The notes beneath the pieces were generated by a model, which worked only from the letters and a program-made list of their open reading frames with translations, was not told the origin of the DNA and searched no databases. A program made the position numbers and the translations under genes. Source: Streptomyces griseoviridis (lineage in GTDB: Bacteria; Actinomycetota; Actinomycetes; Streptomycetales; Streptomycetaceae). Taken from it: DNA of 64,000 bases. Location of the stretch: the NCBI GenBank assembly GCA_014649155.1, contig BMSM01000007.1, positions 1-64,000 on the forward strand, in the 5' to 3' direction. Shown here piece after piece: positions 18,065 to 27,500 of this stretch; positions within the stretch are counted from its first letter, which is position 1, and every line of letters starts with the position of its first letter.

Positions 18065-19098
18065 GTCGCCGTGTCGATCACGAAGCGGTAGCGGACGTCG
18101 CTGGCGAGGACGCGCTCGTAGGCCTCGTTGATCTGGCTCGCCTCGATCAGCTCGATCTCCGCGCCGATGCCGTGCTCGGCGCAGAAGTCCAGCATCTCCT
18201 GGGTCTCGGCGATGCCGCCGATCATCGAGCCGGCGAGGTTCTTGCCGCCGCCGATGAGGGAGAAGAGGTTGAGGGAGATCGGCTCCTCGGGGGCGCCGAC
18301 GTTGGCCAGGGTGCCGTCGGCCTTCAGCAGGCTCAGGTAGGCGCCGAAGTCCAGGGGCGCCGAGACCGTGGAGACGATCAGGTCGAAGCGGCCGGCCAGC
18401 TCGGTGAAGGTCGCCGGGTCGCTGGTGGCGTAGTAGTGGTCGGCGCCCAGCTTCAGGCCGTCGTCCTTTTTGCGCAGCGACTGCGACAGCACGGTCACCT
18501 CGGCACCGAGGGCGTGCGCGATCTTGACGGCCATGTGGCCGAGACCGCCGAGGCCGACGACGGCGACCTTCTTGCCGGGGCCCGCGCCGAAACGCTTCAG
18601 CGGGGAGTACGTGGTGATGCCGGCGCACAGCAGCGGCGCGGCCACGTCCAGGGAGAGGCCGTCGGGGATGCGGACGGTGAACGCCTCGTCCACGACGATC
18701 TTCTGCGAGTAGCCGCCGTAGGTGACCTCACCGTCGTAGCCGACGGCGTTGTACGTGCCGACCTGGCCGCGCTCGCAGTACTGCTCCCGGCCCGCCTTGC
18801 AGCTCTCGCACTCGCGGCAGGAGTCGACCATGCAGCCGACGCCCACCCGGTCGCCCACCTTGAACCTGGTCACGGCGGAGCCGACCTCGGTGACGACACC
18901 CGCGATCTCGTGGCCGGGGACCATCGGGAAGATGGCCTCGCCCCAGCCCTCGCGGGCCTGGTGGATGTCGGAGTGGCAGATGCCGGCGTACTGGATGTCG
19001 ATCAGGACGTCGTGCTCGCGGACGTCCCGCCGCTCGATGGTGGTGCGCTCCAGCGGAGCCTTGGCGGCGGGTGCGGCGTACGCGGCGACAGTGGTCAT
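18058..19098 (-). CDS. Zinc-dependent NAD(P) alcohol dehydrogenase (YahK/CAD-like)
   Basis: The 346-aa medium-chain dehydrogenase reduces aldehydes to alcohols, or the reverse. Catalytic zinc ligands are C41 (GICHSD) and H63-E64 (GHEIAG). The structural zinc uses the four cysteines of '[15 protein letters not shown]' (94-108). The nucleotide-binding GLGGLG lies near 176. The layout is that of the YahK/cinnamyl-alcohol-dehydrogenase group. It is divergent from an XRE regulator at 19280, which is the likely controller. Confidence 0.94.
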   Translation of the reverse strand: MTTVAAYAAPAAKAPLERTTIERRDVREHDVLIDIQYAGICHSDIHQAREGWGEAIFPMVPGHEIAGVVTEVGSAVTRFKVGDRVGVGCMVDSCRECESCKAGREQYCERGQVGTYNAVGYDGEVTYGGYSQKIVVDEAFTVRIPDGLSLDVAAPLLCAGITTYSPLKRFGAGPGKKVAVVGLGGLGHMAVKIAHALGAEVTVLSQSLRKKDDGLKLGADHYYATSDPATFTELAGRFDLIVSTVSAPLDFGAYLSLLKADGTLANVGAPEEPISLNLFSLIGGGKNLAGSMIGGIAETQEMLDFCAEHGIGAEIELIEASQINEAYERVLASDVRYRFVIDTATI

Positions 19099-19279
19099 GC
19101 CGGGTTCTCCGGAGTTCCTCGTGACGGGTGGTTCTGTACGTCTCCCAGGGTGCCGACCTGCGGCGCGGCTACCCAGACCACGGTTTTGCGTACGTCCGCC
19201 GTGCGTACCACCGGCAGGGTCAGGCTGCTGTGCCTACGACCACAGACACCGGGAATACGCGGCGGTGATACTGGAGGAC

Positions 19280-20164
19280 ATGGACGTACCACCCGAAGCC
19301 GGTCCCGGTCTGGACCAGCGTGCCGAGCTGAGCGAGTTCCTGCGGACCCGGCGGGCCCGGCTGAAGCCGGAGGACGTCGGGCTGCCGGTGTTCGGGCGGG
19401 CCCGCCGGGTGCCGGGGCTGCGGCGGGAGGAGCTGGCGCAGCTCGCCGGGGTGTCGGTGGCGTACTACACCCGCCTTGAGCAGGGCAACGGGCGGAACGT
19501 GTCGGCGGAGGTGCTGGACGCGATCGCCCGCGCGCTGCGGCTGTCGGACGCCGAGCGCGCGCACCTGACGCATCTGGCGAAGCCGAAGCAGCAGCGGCAC
19601 CGGCAGGCGTCGGCCCGGGCCCAGCAGGTGCGGCCGACGCTGCGGCAGCTGCTGGAGTCGTTCGACACGGTCCCGGCGTACATCACCGGACGGCGTACCG
19701 ACGTGCTCGCCTTCAACGGCATGGCCTCGGTCCTGTTCGGCGGCTGGGACCGGATGCCGGCCCGGGAGCGGAACTGGGCGCGGCTGGTGTTCCTGCGGCC
19801 GGACTACCGCGAGCTGTTCGTGGAGTGGGACCAGAAGGCGGCCGACATCGTCGGCTACCTGCGGATGGACGCCGGGTGCCACCCGGACGATCCGCAGCTG
19901 GCCGCGCTGGTCGGGGAGCTGTCGGTGAAGAGTGACACGTTCCGGCGGCTGTGGGCGGCGCACGACGTGAAGGAGAAGAGCCACGGGCTCAAGCGGCTGC
20001 GGCATCCGGTGGTCGGGGATCTGACCCTGTCCTTCGAGACGTTCCGCCTGGTGGACGACGCGGACCAGTCCCTGGTCACGTACCACGCCGAGCCGGGCTC
20101 GGCGTCGGCGGACGCGCTGCGGCTGCTGGCGAGCTGGACCGCGGGGGCGGCTGCGCCCGCGTAA
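19280..20164 (+). CDS. XRE-family regulator with MmyB-like ligand domain
   Basis: The 294-aa product has an N-terminal helix-turn-helix (about 15-90, 'VPGLRREELAQLAGVSVAYYTRLEQG') and a C-terminal PAS-like MmyB domain (about 110-290, ending 'VTYHAEPGSASADALRLLASW'). In Streptomyces such genes commonly lie divergent to the oxidoreductase they repress, as here. ATG at 19280 is only 2-3 bases after GGAGG; GTG at 19265 in the same frame is an alternative start. Confidence 0.9.
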   Translation: MDVPPEAGPGLDQRAELSEFLRTRRARLKPEDVGLPVFGRARRVPGLRREELAQLAGVSVAYYTRLEQGNGRNVSAEVLDAIARALRLSDAERAHLTHLAKPKQQRHRQASARAQQVRPTLRQLLESFDTVPAYITGRRTDVLAFNGMASVLFGGWDRMPARERNWARLVFLRPDYRELFVEWDQKAADIVGYLRMDAGCHPDDPQLAALVGELSVKSDTFRRLWAAHDVKEKSHGLKRLRHPVVGDLTLSFETFRLVDDADQSLVTYHAEPGSASADALRLLASWTAGAAAPA

Positions 20165-20205
20165 ACGCCGGGCGCGGCGAGGGTGCGGCAACTACCCTCC
20201 CCCGC

Positions 20206-21126
20206 ATGCTGCTTCGCGGAACGTTACGAATGATCATGATGTTCGCCGTGGTGCTGACGGTGGTGGTCGCGGGTGGGACGACCGCGCACGCGGACGGGCG
20301 TCCGCTGCTGTACTTCAACCACGCGTACGGCGTCCTGGACCGGGAGACCGCCGACGCGATCGAGGACTCCGCGTATCTGCGGGAGTTCGCCAACTTCCAG
20401 GTGCGGACGACGACCGGGGCCGACGGGCAGACCTGGACCGGACGCTATCTGATGGGGCGCGAGACGTACGTCGAGCTGTTCGGGGTGGGTGACCTGGCGG
20501 GGCCCGACGGCACGCTGGGCGCCGCCGGGCTCGGGGTGTCCGCCGAGCGGGCCGGTGACCTGGCGAGGGCCGTCGACCGGCTGCCGTCGTTCGGGGTCGC
20601 GGAGCCGGTCCTGTTCCAGCAGACCCGCGACTTCGGGGACGGGGTGCCGGTGCCCTGGTTCGACGCGGTGTTCACCGACACGCGGTACGACGCCTTCGGG
20701 GCGTGGGGGATGGAGTACCGGCCGGAGTACTTCGCGGACCCGCGCGGCAACACCGAGCCGGCGAGCGGGCCGGGCGACGTCGGCCGGGAGCGGTACCTGT
20801 CCGACGCCTACGCCGGGCACCTGATGCGGGATGTGACCTCCGTCCGTCTCGGCGTGACGGCGGCCGACCTCGCGGACACGGTGCCGTTGCTGCGCGCGGG
20901 CGGGTTCGCGGTGCGGACGCTGACCGGGGGCGGCGTCGTCGCCGACGACGGCATGACCAGGGTCCGGCTGGACCCCGTACCGCGCGAGGACGCGGGCCTG
21001 CGGCACATCGGCTTCGCCCTCGACCGGAGCGTGGCCGAGCGGCACGTGGAGCGCATCGGGAACTCGGCCCTGGTGGTCGGGCCGGGGGCGGGGGCGTCCT
21101 GGACGTTCACGGGCGGCGCGGAGTAG
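20206..21126 (+). CDS. Secreted DUF5829-like protein
   Basis: The 306-aa product has a Sec signal peptide ('MLLRGTLRMIMMFAVVLTVVVAGGTTAHA', cleavage about residue 29). The mature part starts 'DGRPLLYFNHAYGVLDRETADAI', and two halves resemble a vicinal-oxygen-chelate-like duplicated fold ('HVYF...FNHAYG' and 'LRHIGFAL'). The DUF5829 assignment is from memory. No function is known. Confidence 0.75.
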   Translation: MLLRGTLRMIMMFAVVLTVVVAGGTTAHADGRPLLYFNHAYGVLDRETADAIEDSAYLREFANFQVRTTTGADGQTWTGRYLMGRETYVELFGVGDLAGPDGTLGAAGLGVSAERAGDLARAVDRLPSFGVAEPVLFQQTRDFGDGVPVPWFDAVFTDTRYDAFGAWGMEYRPEYFADPRGNTEPASGPGDVGRERYLSDAYAGHLMRDVTSVRLGVTAADLADTVPLLRAGGFAVRTLTGGGVVADDGMTRVRLDPVPREDAGLRHIGFALDRSVAERHVERIGNSALVVGPGAGASWTFTGGAE

Positions 21127-21132
21127 CGCCGG

Positions 21133-21336
21133 TCAGCGCGCCTTCAACGCCGTGAGGAACGGCGCCCAGGCGGCGGCGGTGACCATGACGACGGGGCCCT
21201 CGGAGACCTTGGAGTCCCGGACGGGGACGAGTCCGGGGACTCCGGTGGCTATCTCTACGCAATCACCGCCGCTGCCATTGCTGTAGCTGCTCTTCCTCCA
21301 CGGCACGTCACTCAAGTCGGTCGGGCTGCTTGCCAT
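21133..21336 (-). CDS. DUF397 small regulatory protein
   Basis: The 67-aa product has the family signature 'WRKSSYSNGSGGDCVEIA' near 13-30 and 'VPVRDSK' near 38-44. DUF397 proteins are paired with WhiJ-like XRE regulators in Streptomyces and act as their small partners in developmental control. Here the start overlaps the end of the XRE gene by 29 bp, so the two are translationally coupled. Confidence 0.92.
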   Translation of the reverse strand: MASSPTDLSDVPWRKSSYSNGSGGDCVEIATGVPGLVPVRDSKVSEGPVVMVTAAAWAPFLTALKAR

Positions 21337-22171
21337 TTCGGTAGTCCTCTGCCGCTGCCTGGATCATGGCCAGGGACGCCTCAGGTGACAGCGCGACGGC
21401 CCTGAGCCGATCGTACGACTTGCGGTACTCCTCCACGAGAATCGGATCATCGATGGTGACCCCCGTGTGCAACGACTCCGTGTAGACCAGCGGTGGTGCG
21501 TCCGGGAAGGTCATGAGCTTCGCGGTACCGACCATGAAGGGGTGCGGGCCGCACGTCCGCGGAAGGATCTGCGGAACGATGCGTCGCCGCACGGCCAGCC
21601 CGGTGATCCGGTCAAGCTGCTCCGCCATGTCAGGCGCGGGCAGGATCGGGTCCAGCAGCAGCGCCTCGTGCAAAATCGCCCAGTATGACGGGACATGGTG
21701 GTCCGCCTCGAAGAGTTCGGCGCGTGCCATTCGCGCGCTGACCCTCGGCTCCACTTCCTCGTCCAGCGCCTGCGGATGGGTCGCGAGGACGACGGCACGC
21801 GCGTACGCGGGGGTCTGGAGAAGTCCGGGGAAGAGACTCGGACACCACTCCTCGATGGCCTTGGCGTGCTTCTCCGCCTCCAGGACCTGCTCGAAATATT
21901 CCGCGTGACCGGCCCGCCGGGCCCTCCGCACATCCTCGCAATTCCGCTCGAAGAACTTGTCCGTCCCCAGCACCCGGTCCACATGCCGGGCCAGATCCAG
22001 CGGCATCCGCCGCTCCCCGTGCTCGATGTCGCTGAGGTACGACTTCCCGTAGAAGCTCCCTTCGAGCAGGCCCTCCAGGGACAGGCCCGCCGCCTCCCGC
22101 TTCCAGCGCAACTCCTTGCCGTAGAAGGTCGGGACGCTCATCGAGCCGTCGATGTCCTTGCGCCGTGCCAT
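21308..22171 (-). CDS. WhiJ-like XRE regulator (HTH + DUF5753)
   Basis: The 287-aa product has a helix-turn-helix at about 15-75 ('LRWKREAAGLSLEGLLEGSFYGKSYLSDIEHGERRMP') and a DUF5753 domain from about 95 to the end ('CPSLFPGLLQTPAYARAVV', 'VPQILPR', 'PFMVGTAKLMTFPD'). This is the WhiJ-type regulator of the XRE-DUF397-RsbW modules that Streptomyces carries in many copies. ATG at 22171 was chosen; GTG at 22192 is possible. It is divergent from the 70-aa gene at 22290. Confidence 0.92.
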   Translation of the reverse strand: MARRKDIDGSMSVPTFYGKELRWKREAAGLSLEGLLEGSFYGKSYLSDIEHGERRMPLDLARHVDRVLGTDKFFERNCEDVRRARRAGHAEYFEQVLEAEKHAKAIEEWCPSLFPGLLQTPAYARAVVLATHPQALDEEVEPRVSARMARAELFEADHHVPSYWAILHEALLLDPILPAPDMAEQLDRITGLAVRRRIVPQILPRTCGPHPFMVGTAKLMTFPDAPPLVYTESLHTGVTIDDPILVEEYRKSYDRLRAVALSPEASLAMIQAAAEDYRNGKQPDRLE

Positions 22172-22289
22172 GTGCCCCTGCCTCTTCCGCACTCCGGGCC
22201 GCCCACGCGCGGCCCCTTCTCACGGTAGGGCGCCCGGCGTCACGCTGTGAGCGATTCGTCACACCCCGCACACGGAAAGGCGCCGCCCC

Positions 22290-22502
22290 ATGCCGCACCC
22301 CCGCCCCCAGGAAGACGACCTGACCCGCTGCGTGGACGAACTCCGCGCCGCGCTCGCCGTCCACGGCATCACGCTCCCCTCCCTCCGCGCGGACCCGCTG
22401 ACCTACCACGGGGCGTACGCGGGGCTCGTCGCGCTCGGGAGCTGCAACAGCGACACCGCCCGCGCGCTGACCGCCGCCCTGCGGAAGGCGGCCCCGGCGT
22501 GA
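22290..22502 (+). CDS. Small hypothetical protein of the WhiJ module
   Basis: The 70-aa product is a soluble, mostly helical polypeptide ('DDLTRCVDELRAALAVHGITLPSLRADPLTYHGAYAGLVALGSCNSDTARALTAALRKA') with no recognised domain. Its stop overlaps the start of the ATP-binding gene by 4 bases (GTGA), so the two form an operon. Confidence 0.8.
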   Translation: MPHPRPQEDDLTRCVDELRAALAVHGITLPSLRADPLTYHGAYAGLVALGSCNSDTARALTAALRKAAPA

Positions 22503-22915
22503 CCCTGGAGATCGGCCTGCTCGCCGCGCCGAAGGCCGTGCCCGAGCTGCGGCGCCTGCTGCGCGGCCACGACATCGACGTCCGCCTCTGCGCGAGCGAG
22601 CTGCTGACGAACGTCATCGACCATCTCGGCGAGGGCACACCCGTGACCGTCCGGGTGTACGGGACGGGGACCGGCCGGACCCGCGTGGAGGTGACGGACC
22701 CGGACCCGCGCGCGCTGCCCGTGCTGCTGAGGGCGCCCGGCACGAGCGAGTCCGGGCGCGGGCTCGCCCTGGTGGACGCGGTGGCGGTGCGGTGGGGCGT
22801 GGAGCCGGGCGCGGACCACAAGACGGTCTGGTGCGAGCTTCCCGGCCTTCCCTGCCCCGCGCGGGCGGCGGGGGAGGCACGGACCACGGGGCCGCTGACG
22901 CCGGCGGCCGGCTGA
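22499..22915 (+). CDS. RsbW-like ATP-binding protein (anti-sigma kinase fold)
   Basis: The 138-aa GHKL ATPase domain has the N-box 'RLCASELLTNVIDHL' (about 33-47), a G1-like 'VEVTDPDPRALP' and a G2-like 'SGRGLALVDAVAVRWGV'. It matches the AbaA-orfD/RsbW-like proteins that accompany WhiJ and DUF397 genes. It may act as a kinase or binding partner rather than a true anti-sigma factor. The start is GTG at 22499. Confidence 0.88.
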   Translation: MTLEIGLLAAPKAVPELRRLLRGHDIDVRLCASELLTNVIDHLGEGTPVTVRVYGTGTGRTRVEVTDPDPRALPVLLRAPGTSESGRGLALVDAVAVRWGVEPGADHKTVWCELPGLPCPARAAGEARTTGPLTPAAG

Positions 22916-22928
22916 GCGGCCGTCCGCG

Positions 22929-22983
22929 TCACACGGACACCTCCGCCTCACACGGACACGTCGCCTCACACGGACACGTCCGC
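22929..22983. repeat. 18-19 bp tandem repeat, three copies
   Basis: TCACACGGACACGTCGCC-like units begin at 22929, 22948 and 22966. Each opens with TCA, i.e. a TGA stop on the minus strand. The third is the stop of the broken regulator gene. Confidence 0.85.
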
Positions 22984-23322
22984 TCCCTCGGCCGCCGCCC
23001 GCAGGCGGTCCGGTCCCTCCGCGTCCGGCGTCCCCGGCTCCGCCGTGAACGTCATGATCCGCATGTCGTGGTCCGGCACCTTCAGCACGTCGCTGTCCGG
23101 CACCAGCTCCCCGACGAGCGGGTGCGGGACCCGCTTGGTGCCGCCGAGGCGCGTCCCCAGCGTCGCGGTGGCCCACAGCTCCCCGAAGCCGGCGCCGGCC
23201 CGCCGGGCCTCCTCGACCAGGTCCTCGATCTCCTTCTCCCCCGGGTAGGCGGCGCGGGTCAGCCGCAGGTCGGCGACGAGGGCCGCGCCGTCCGCGGTGA
23301 AGGGGAAGAGGGAGGCGCGGCC
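22966..23322 (-). pseudogene. C-terminal fragment of an XRE/MmyB-like regulator
   Basis: Read on the minus strand, about 118 codons resemble the C-terminal ligand domain of MmyB-type regulators ('LFPFTADGAALVADLRLTRAAYPGEK', 'ELWA', 'KRVPHPLVGELV', 'MRIMTFTAEPGTPDAEGPDRLRAAA'). Compare the intact copy at 19280 ('LWAAHD', 'KRLRHPVVGDLTL', 'VTYHAEPGSASADALRLLA'). No helix-turn-helix remains, and upstream of about 23322 the homology stops abruptly. There is an open frame back to 23463, but it is antisense to the next fragment and looks non-coding. Confidence 0.7.
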
Positions 23323-23336
23323 GGCCCCGGACGGCG

Positions 23337-23515
23337 GTGTGGCGAAGACCGCGCGCACCGTCCTCGACACGGCCGACGGCCTCCAGAACCCCACGTCCGT
23401 CGCCGTCGACGACGGCACCGTCCACGTCACCAGCGGCGCGCTCACCACGGGCGGGGACGCCAACCTGCTGACCGCGCGCCTCGGCCGGCCGGGGCGGTGG
23501 GCCAGCGCGCCCTGA
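23337..23515 (+). pseudogene. C-terminal fragment of an SMP-30/NHL-type beta-propeller protein
   Basis: About 58 codons on the plus strand ('TARTVLDTADGLQNPTSVAVDDGTVHVTSGALTTGGDANLLTARL') look like the last blade of an SMP-30/gluconolactonase-like propeller. There is no start or upstream part. It faces away from the regulator fragment, so the two broken 5' sides touch at about 23322-23337. Confidence 0.6.
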
Positions 23516-23588
23516 GCGGCGTACCGACGTATGGACGGCGGGCCGCCGGGGCAGGCGGGCCGTGACCGCCAGGGACCCGGGAGGGCAC

Positions 23589-24467
23589 GTGTTCGACGGC
23601 TTCGAGCTGGGCCGGTACGAGGGCGAGGGCGCGCACCTGCGCGTCCGGCACGGCGGGAGCGGGCCGCCGGTGCTGCTGCTGCACGGGCATCCGCGCACCC
23701 ACGCCACCTGGCACCGGGTCGCCCCGCTGCTGGTGGCGGCCGGCCGTACGGTGGTCTGTCCCGACCTGCGCGGCTACGGCGCGTCCGACAAGCCGCCGAC
23801 CGACGAGCGGCACCGCCCGTACGCCAAGCGCGCGATGGCCGCCGACTGCCTGGCGGTGATGCGGCGCCTGGGGCACCGCCGGTTCGCCGTCGTCGGCCAC
23901 GACCGGGGCGCCTACGTGGCCACCCGGCTCGCCCTGGACCACCCGGAGGCCGTCTCCGCGCTCAGCGTGCTGGACGCGGTGCCCCTCGGGGAGGCGCTGC
24001 GGCGCTGCGACGCGGGGTTCGCCGCGCGCTGGTGGCACTGGTTCTTCCTCGGGCAGACCGACAAGCCCGCCGAACGCGTCATCGACGCCGACCCGGACGC
24101 CTGGTACAAGGGCACCGCCGAGCAGATGGGCGCCGATGCCTACGAGGACTACCGGCGGGCCGTCCACGACCCGGCCACCGTGCACGCGATGTGCGAGGAC
24201 TACCGGGCCGGGCTCGGCGTCGACCGGGAGCACGACGACGCCGACCGGCGGGCCGGACGGCGCGTCCGGTGCCCGACGCAGGTGCTGTGGGCCACCGGTG
24301 ACGACATGGCGGACCTCTACGGCGATGTCCTCGGCGTCTGGCGGGACTGGGTGGACGCCCCGCTGACCGGCGGTCCGGTCGTCTCCGGGCACCACATCGC
24401 CGAGGACGCGCCCGGACCGCTCGTCACCGCGCTGCGGGAGTTCTGGGGGACCGTGGGGGCGGCATGA
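23589..24467 (+). CDS. Alpha/beta hydrolase of the haloacetate dehalogenase type
   Basis: The 292-aa product starts at GTG 23589, preceded by GGGAGGGCAC; it then begins VFDGFELGRY as in haloacetate dehalogenases (GTG 23562 is an alternative). The nucleophile elbow GHDRGAY puts Asp105 as nucleophile. The halide-pocket pair H150-W151 (WWHWFFLGQ), the blocks 'PDLRGYGASDKP' and 'MCEDYRAG', and the C-terminal catalytic-His region 'SGHHIAEDAP' are all present. In fluoroacetate dehalogenases the elbow reads Arg-Gly-x-Arg, with both arginines gripping the carboxylate; here the second is Tyr109. Substrate preference is therefore unclear, and epoxide hydrolysis or another haloacid is possible. Confidence 0.88.
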   Translation: MFDGFELGRYEGEGAHLRVRHGGSGPPVLLLHGHPRTHATWHRVAPLLVAAGRTVVCPDLRGYGASDKPPTDERHRPYAKRAMAADCLAVMRRLGHRRFAVVGHDRGAYVATRLALDHPEAVSALSVLDAVPLGEALRRCDAGFAARWWHWFFLGQTDKPAERVIDADPDAWYKGTAEQMGADAYEDYRRAVHDPATVHAMCEDYRAGLGVDREHDDADRRAGRRVRCPTQVLWATGDDMADLYGDVLGVWRDWVDAPLTGGPVVSGHHIAEDAPGPLVTALREFWGTVGAA

Positions 24468-24508
24468 CGACGGCCTGCCCGGACCGGGTGGTCGCGGACA
24501 GGCCGTCG
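24468..24508. terminator. Bidirectional terminator between hydrolase and subtilase
   Basis: CGACGGCCTG (24468-24477) pairs perfectly with 24499-24508. It lies between convergent genes ending at 24467 and 24527. Confidence 0.75.
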
Positions 24509-24526
24509 CCTTCGGGAGCTAGCGGA

Positions 24527-27500
24527 TCACTTGCCGTGGTAGGCGTTGAACACCGTGATCAGCGACGTGTTGCCCTTCTTGTCGATGATCTTGGCGCGGA
24601 GGGAGATGCCCTTGCCCTTCGCCGGGTTCTTGGTGGTGACCTTGCCCTTGGTGACGGTGAGCTTCTTCCAGGTCTTGCCGGTGTCGTAGGAGGCCCAGAC
24701 CGTCAGGGACTTGAGGTTCGAGCCCTTGGCGGCGCCCTCCACGGTGACCGGGAAGGTCGCCTTCTGACCGGCCTTCACCGTGCTGTCCAGCGACACGGCC
24801 GCGCCGAAGCGGGCCGAGGAGGCGGGCAGCATGGTGTAGGCGGAGGTCTTCTTGGAGCGGAAGGTCCAGCTCGCGTCGATGCGGCTGCTGGCCGCGGCGA
24901 CCTTGGCGGAGCGCTTGACCGACGTGGTCAGCTTGTACTCGGCCTCGCCGGACGGGACCTTGAACTCCTCGTCACCGAAGAGCGGGTCCTTGTTCGAGCC
25001 GACCTTGGTGCCGTTGCGGTAGAGCGTCGTGGCGACCGAGGAGAAGTCGGACGAGCCCGCGTGGCCGGCGCCGTCGGAGAACAGCGGGATCATGCCGCCG
25101 ATGGCGTTGCCGTCACGGTAGAGGCCGTAGTCGGAGGTCACGCGCGGGGCGAAGACGCCGGTGTTGACCTTCGCCGAGTAGCTCTTGCCCGCCTTGAACG
25201 CCTGCCCGGTGCCGACCAGGTAGAAGGCGTCCGCGAGCGGGTAGCCCTCCTCGTCGACGCCGCCGTACTGGGTGAACTGCGTGTCCCAGCGGACGCCCGA
25301 GGCGGTGGACAGGTGCAGGGTGCGGGTGCCGGGCAGGGTCTGGAGGGAGCCGCCCGAGGAGCCGCCGGAGCTGTTCGGGAGCCAGCCCAGCGCGGTGATC
25401 TCGCCCTTCTTGCCCTTCGCGGAGGCGCCCATGGCGACCTTCACCGTGGCCAGCTCGCTCGCCTTGTAGTGCCGGGTGTACCCGGTGGCCAGCTGCTTGA
25501 CCGCGCCGCCGGCGACGGTGTCGTACTGCTCCGTGGAGCCCTTGAGCCAGTGGCCGTCCCACTGCTGGCTCAGGGAGCCGTCGGTGACCTGCGGACCGAG
25601 GTGGCGGGTGCGGAACTTGGCGAAGCCGTCCAGGAACCAGCCGAAGCCGTAACCGGAGTCCGCGGTCTCCACGTAGAAGTCGGCGGAGGCCAGGGACGGC
25701 TTCGCGCCCTTGTCCGGGACGGTGATGTCGACCGGCTTGGCGGTCCGCGCGTCCAGCGTCACCGTGGTGTTCTTGGTGATGCTGAGCTTCGGCTGGGCCA
25801 GCCAGTCGGTGCCCTTGTCCACCATCGGGTCGGCGCTGACGAAGATCCCGGAGTTGAGGATGTAACCGCCCTTGGGCACGCGCACGGTGACCGTGCCGTC
25901 GGCCTCGTAAGGCGCGTACCACTCGTCGGCGGCCAGGCCCGAGACGCCGGCCAGGTCGGCGCTGTAGTTCGCGGACGGCTTGCCGTCGCGGCCGATGACC
26001 TTCAGCGTCACGTCGTACGACTCGACCTCGCGCTGCACCGCGGCGGCCGTGCGGACGGTCTGCCCGCCGCCCGTCGCCGTGACGTACGCCGAGTACGCGC
26101 CGTCGACGGTGCCGCCGAGGCGGGTGTCGGCGGTCAGGCCCACGGAGGCGGTGCCGCCCGCCGGGACGGTGACCGTGTCGGCGTCCAGGGTGAAGAAGCC
26201 GGCCGGGGCCGCCTTGCCCTTGGGGTCGAGCGCGGACGCGCTCAGCTTGAGGGTGACGTCCTCGGTGCCGAGGTTGCGGTAGGTCAGCCGCTTGGCGACC
26301 GGCTGGTCGTCGGTGTGCGGCCACTGCTGGGTGCCGAAGTCCAGCGACACCGGGTCGGCGACGACGGTCTGCGCGATCGCCTTGTCCACCTGGATGCGGC
26401 CCGCGCCCTGCTGGAACGGGGTGTACGCCCCGCCCTTGGCGGACGCGGTGAGGGCGCCCTTCAGCTCGGCGTAGGTCCACTCCGGGTGCTGCTGCTTGAG
26501 CAGCGCGGCGGCGCCCGCGACGTGCGGGGTCGCCATGGACGTACCGGAGATGGTGACGTATCCGGCCGGGTTCTCGCCCTCCTCCTGGGCGATGACGCTG
26601 CCCTTGGCGGAGGCGGCGGTGATGTCGACGCCCGGGGCGGTGACGTCCGGCTTGATCTGGCCGTCCAGGCCGGGACCGGTGCTGGAGAAGGAGGCCAGCG
26701 CGTCCTTGTCGTCGACGGCGCCGACGGTCAGGGCCGCGGCGGCGCTGCCCGGGGAGCCGATGGACCGGTCGCCGTACTCGCCCTCGTTGCCCGCGGCGAT
26801 GGCGAAGAGGATGCCCTTCTCCGCCGAGAGCTTGTTGACCTCGGCCTCCAGCGGGTCGACCTCCGGGGTGTCGCCGCCGCCGAGGCTGAGGTTGACGATG
26901 TCGGCGCCCTGCGCGGCTGCCCACTCCATGCCGGCCAGGATGCCGGAGTCGTCGCCGTAGCCGTCGTCGCTGAGGACCTTGCCGTTGAGGAGCTGGGCGC
27001 CGGGCGCGACGCCCTTGTACTTCCCGCCGGCCTTGGCGCCGGTGCCCGCCGCGATGGAGGCGACGTGCGTGCCGTGGCCGAACTTGTCGGTCGCGTCGGG
27101 CGAGACGGAGAAGTTCTTGGCGGCGACGACCTGGTCCTTCAGGTCGGGGTGGGTGGCGTCGATGCCGGTGTCCAGGACGGCGATCTTCACGCCCTTGCCG
27201 TCGTAGCCGGCCGCCCAGGCCTGCGGGGCGCCGATCTGGGACACGGACTTGTCGAGGCTGGCCTTGCGGACGCCGTCGAGCCAGACGTGGGCGATGCCGG
27301 AGGCGGTCTTCCCGCCGTCGGTGACCGCCTTCCACAGGTCGGGCGTGTCCCGGTGCGGGGTCTGCACGGCGTCGGCGTTGAGCGAGGTGAGCGAGCGGCG
27401 CAGGGTGCCCGCCGCGCGGACGTCGGACTTGGTCGCCGCGGGGGCGCCCTTGTAGCCGACGATGACCTTCAGGCCGCTCCGCTGCGCCTTGCGGGTGGTG

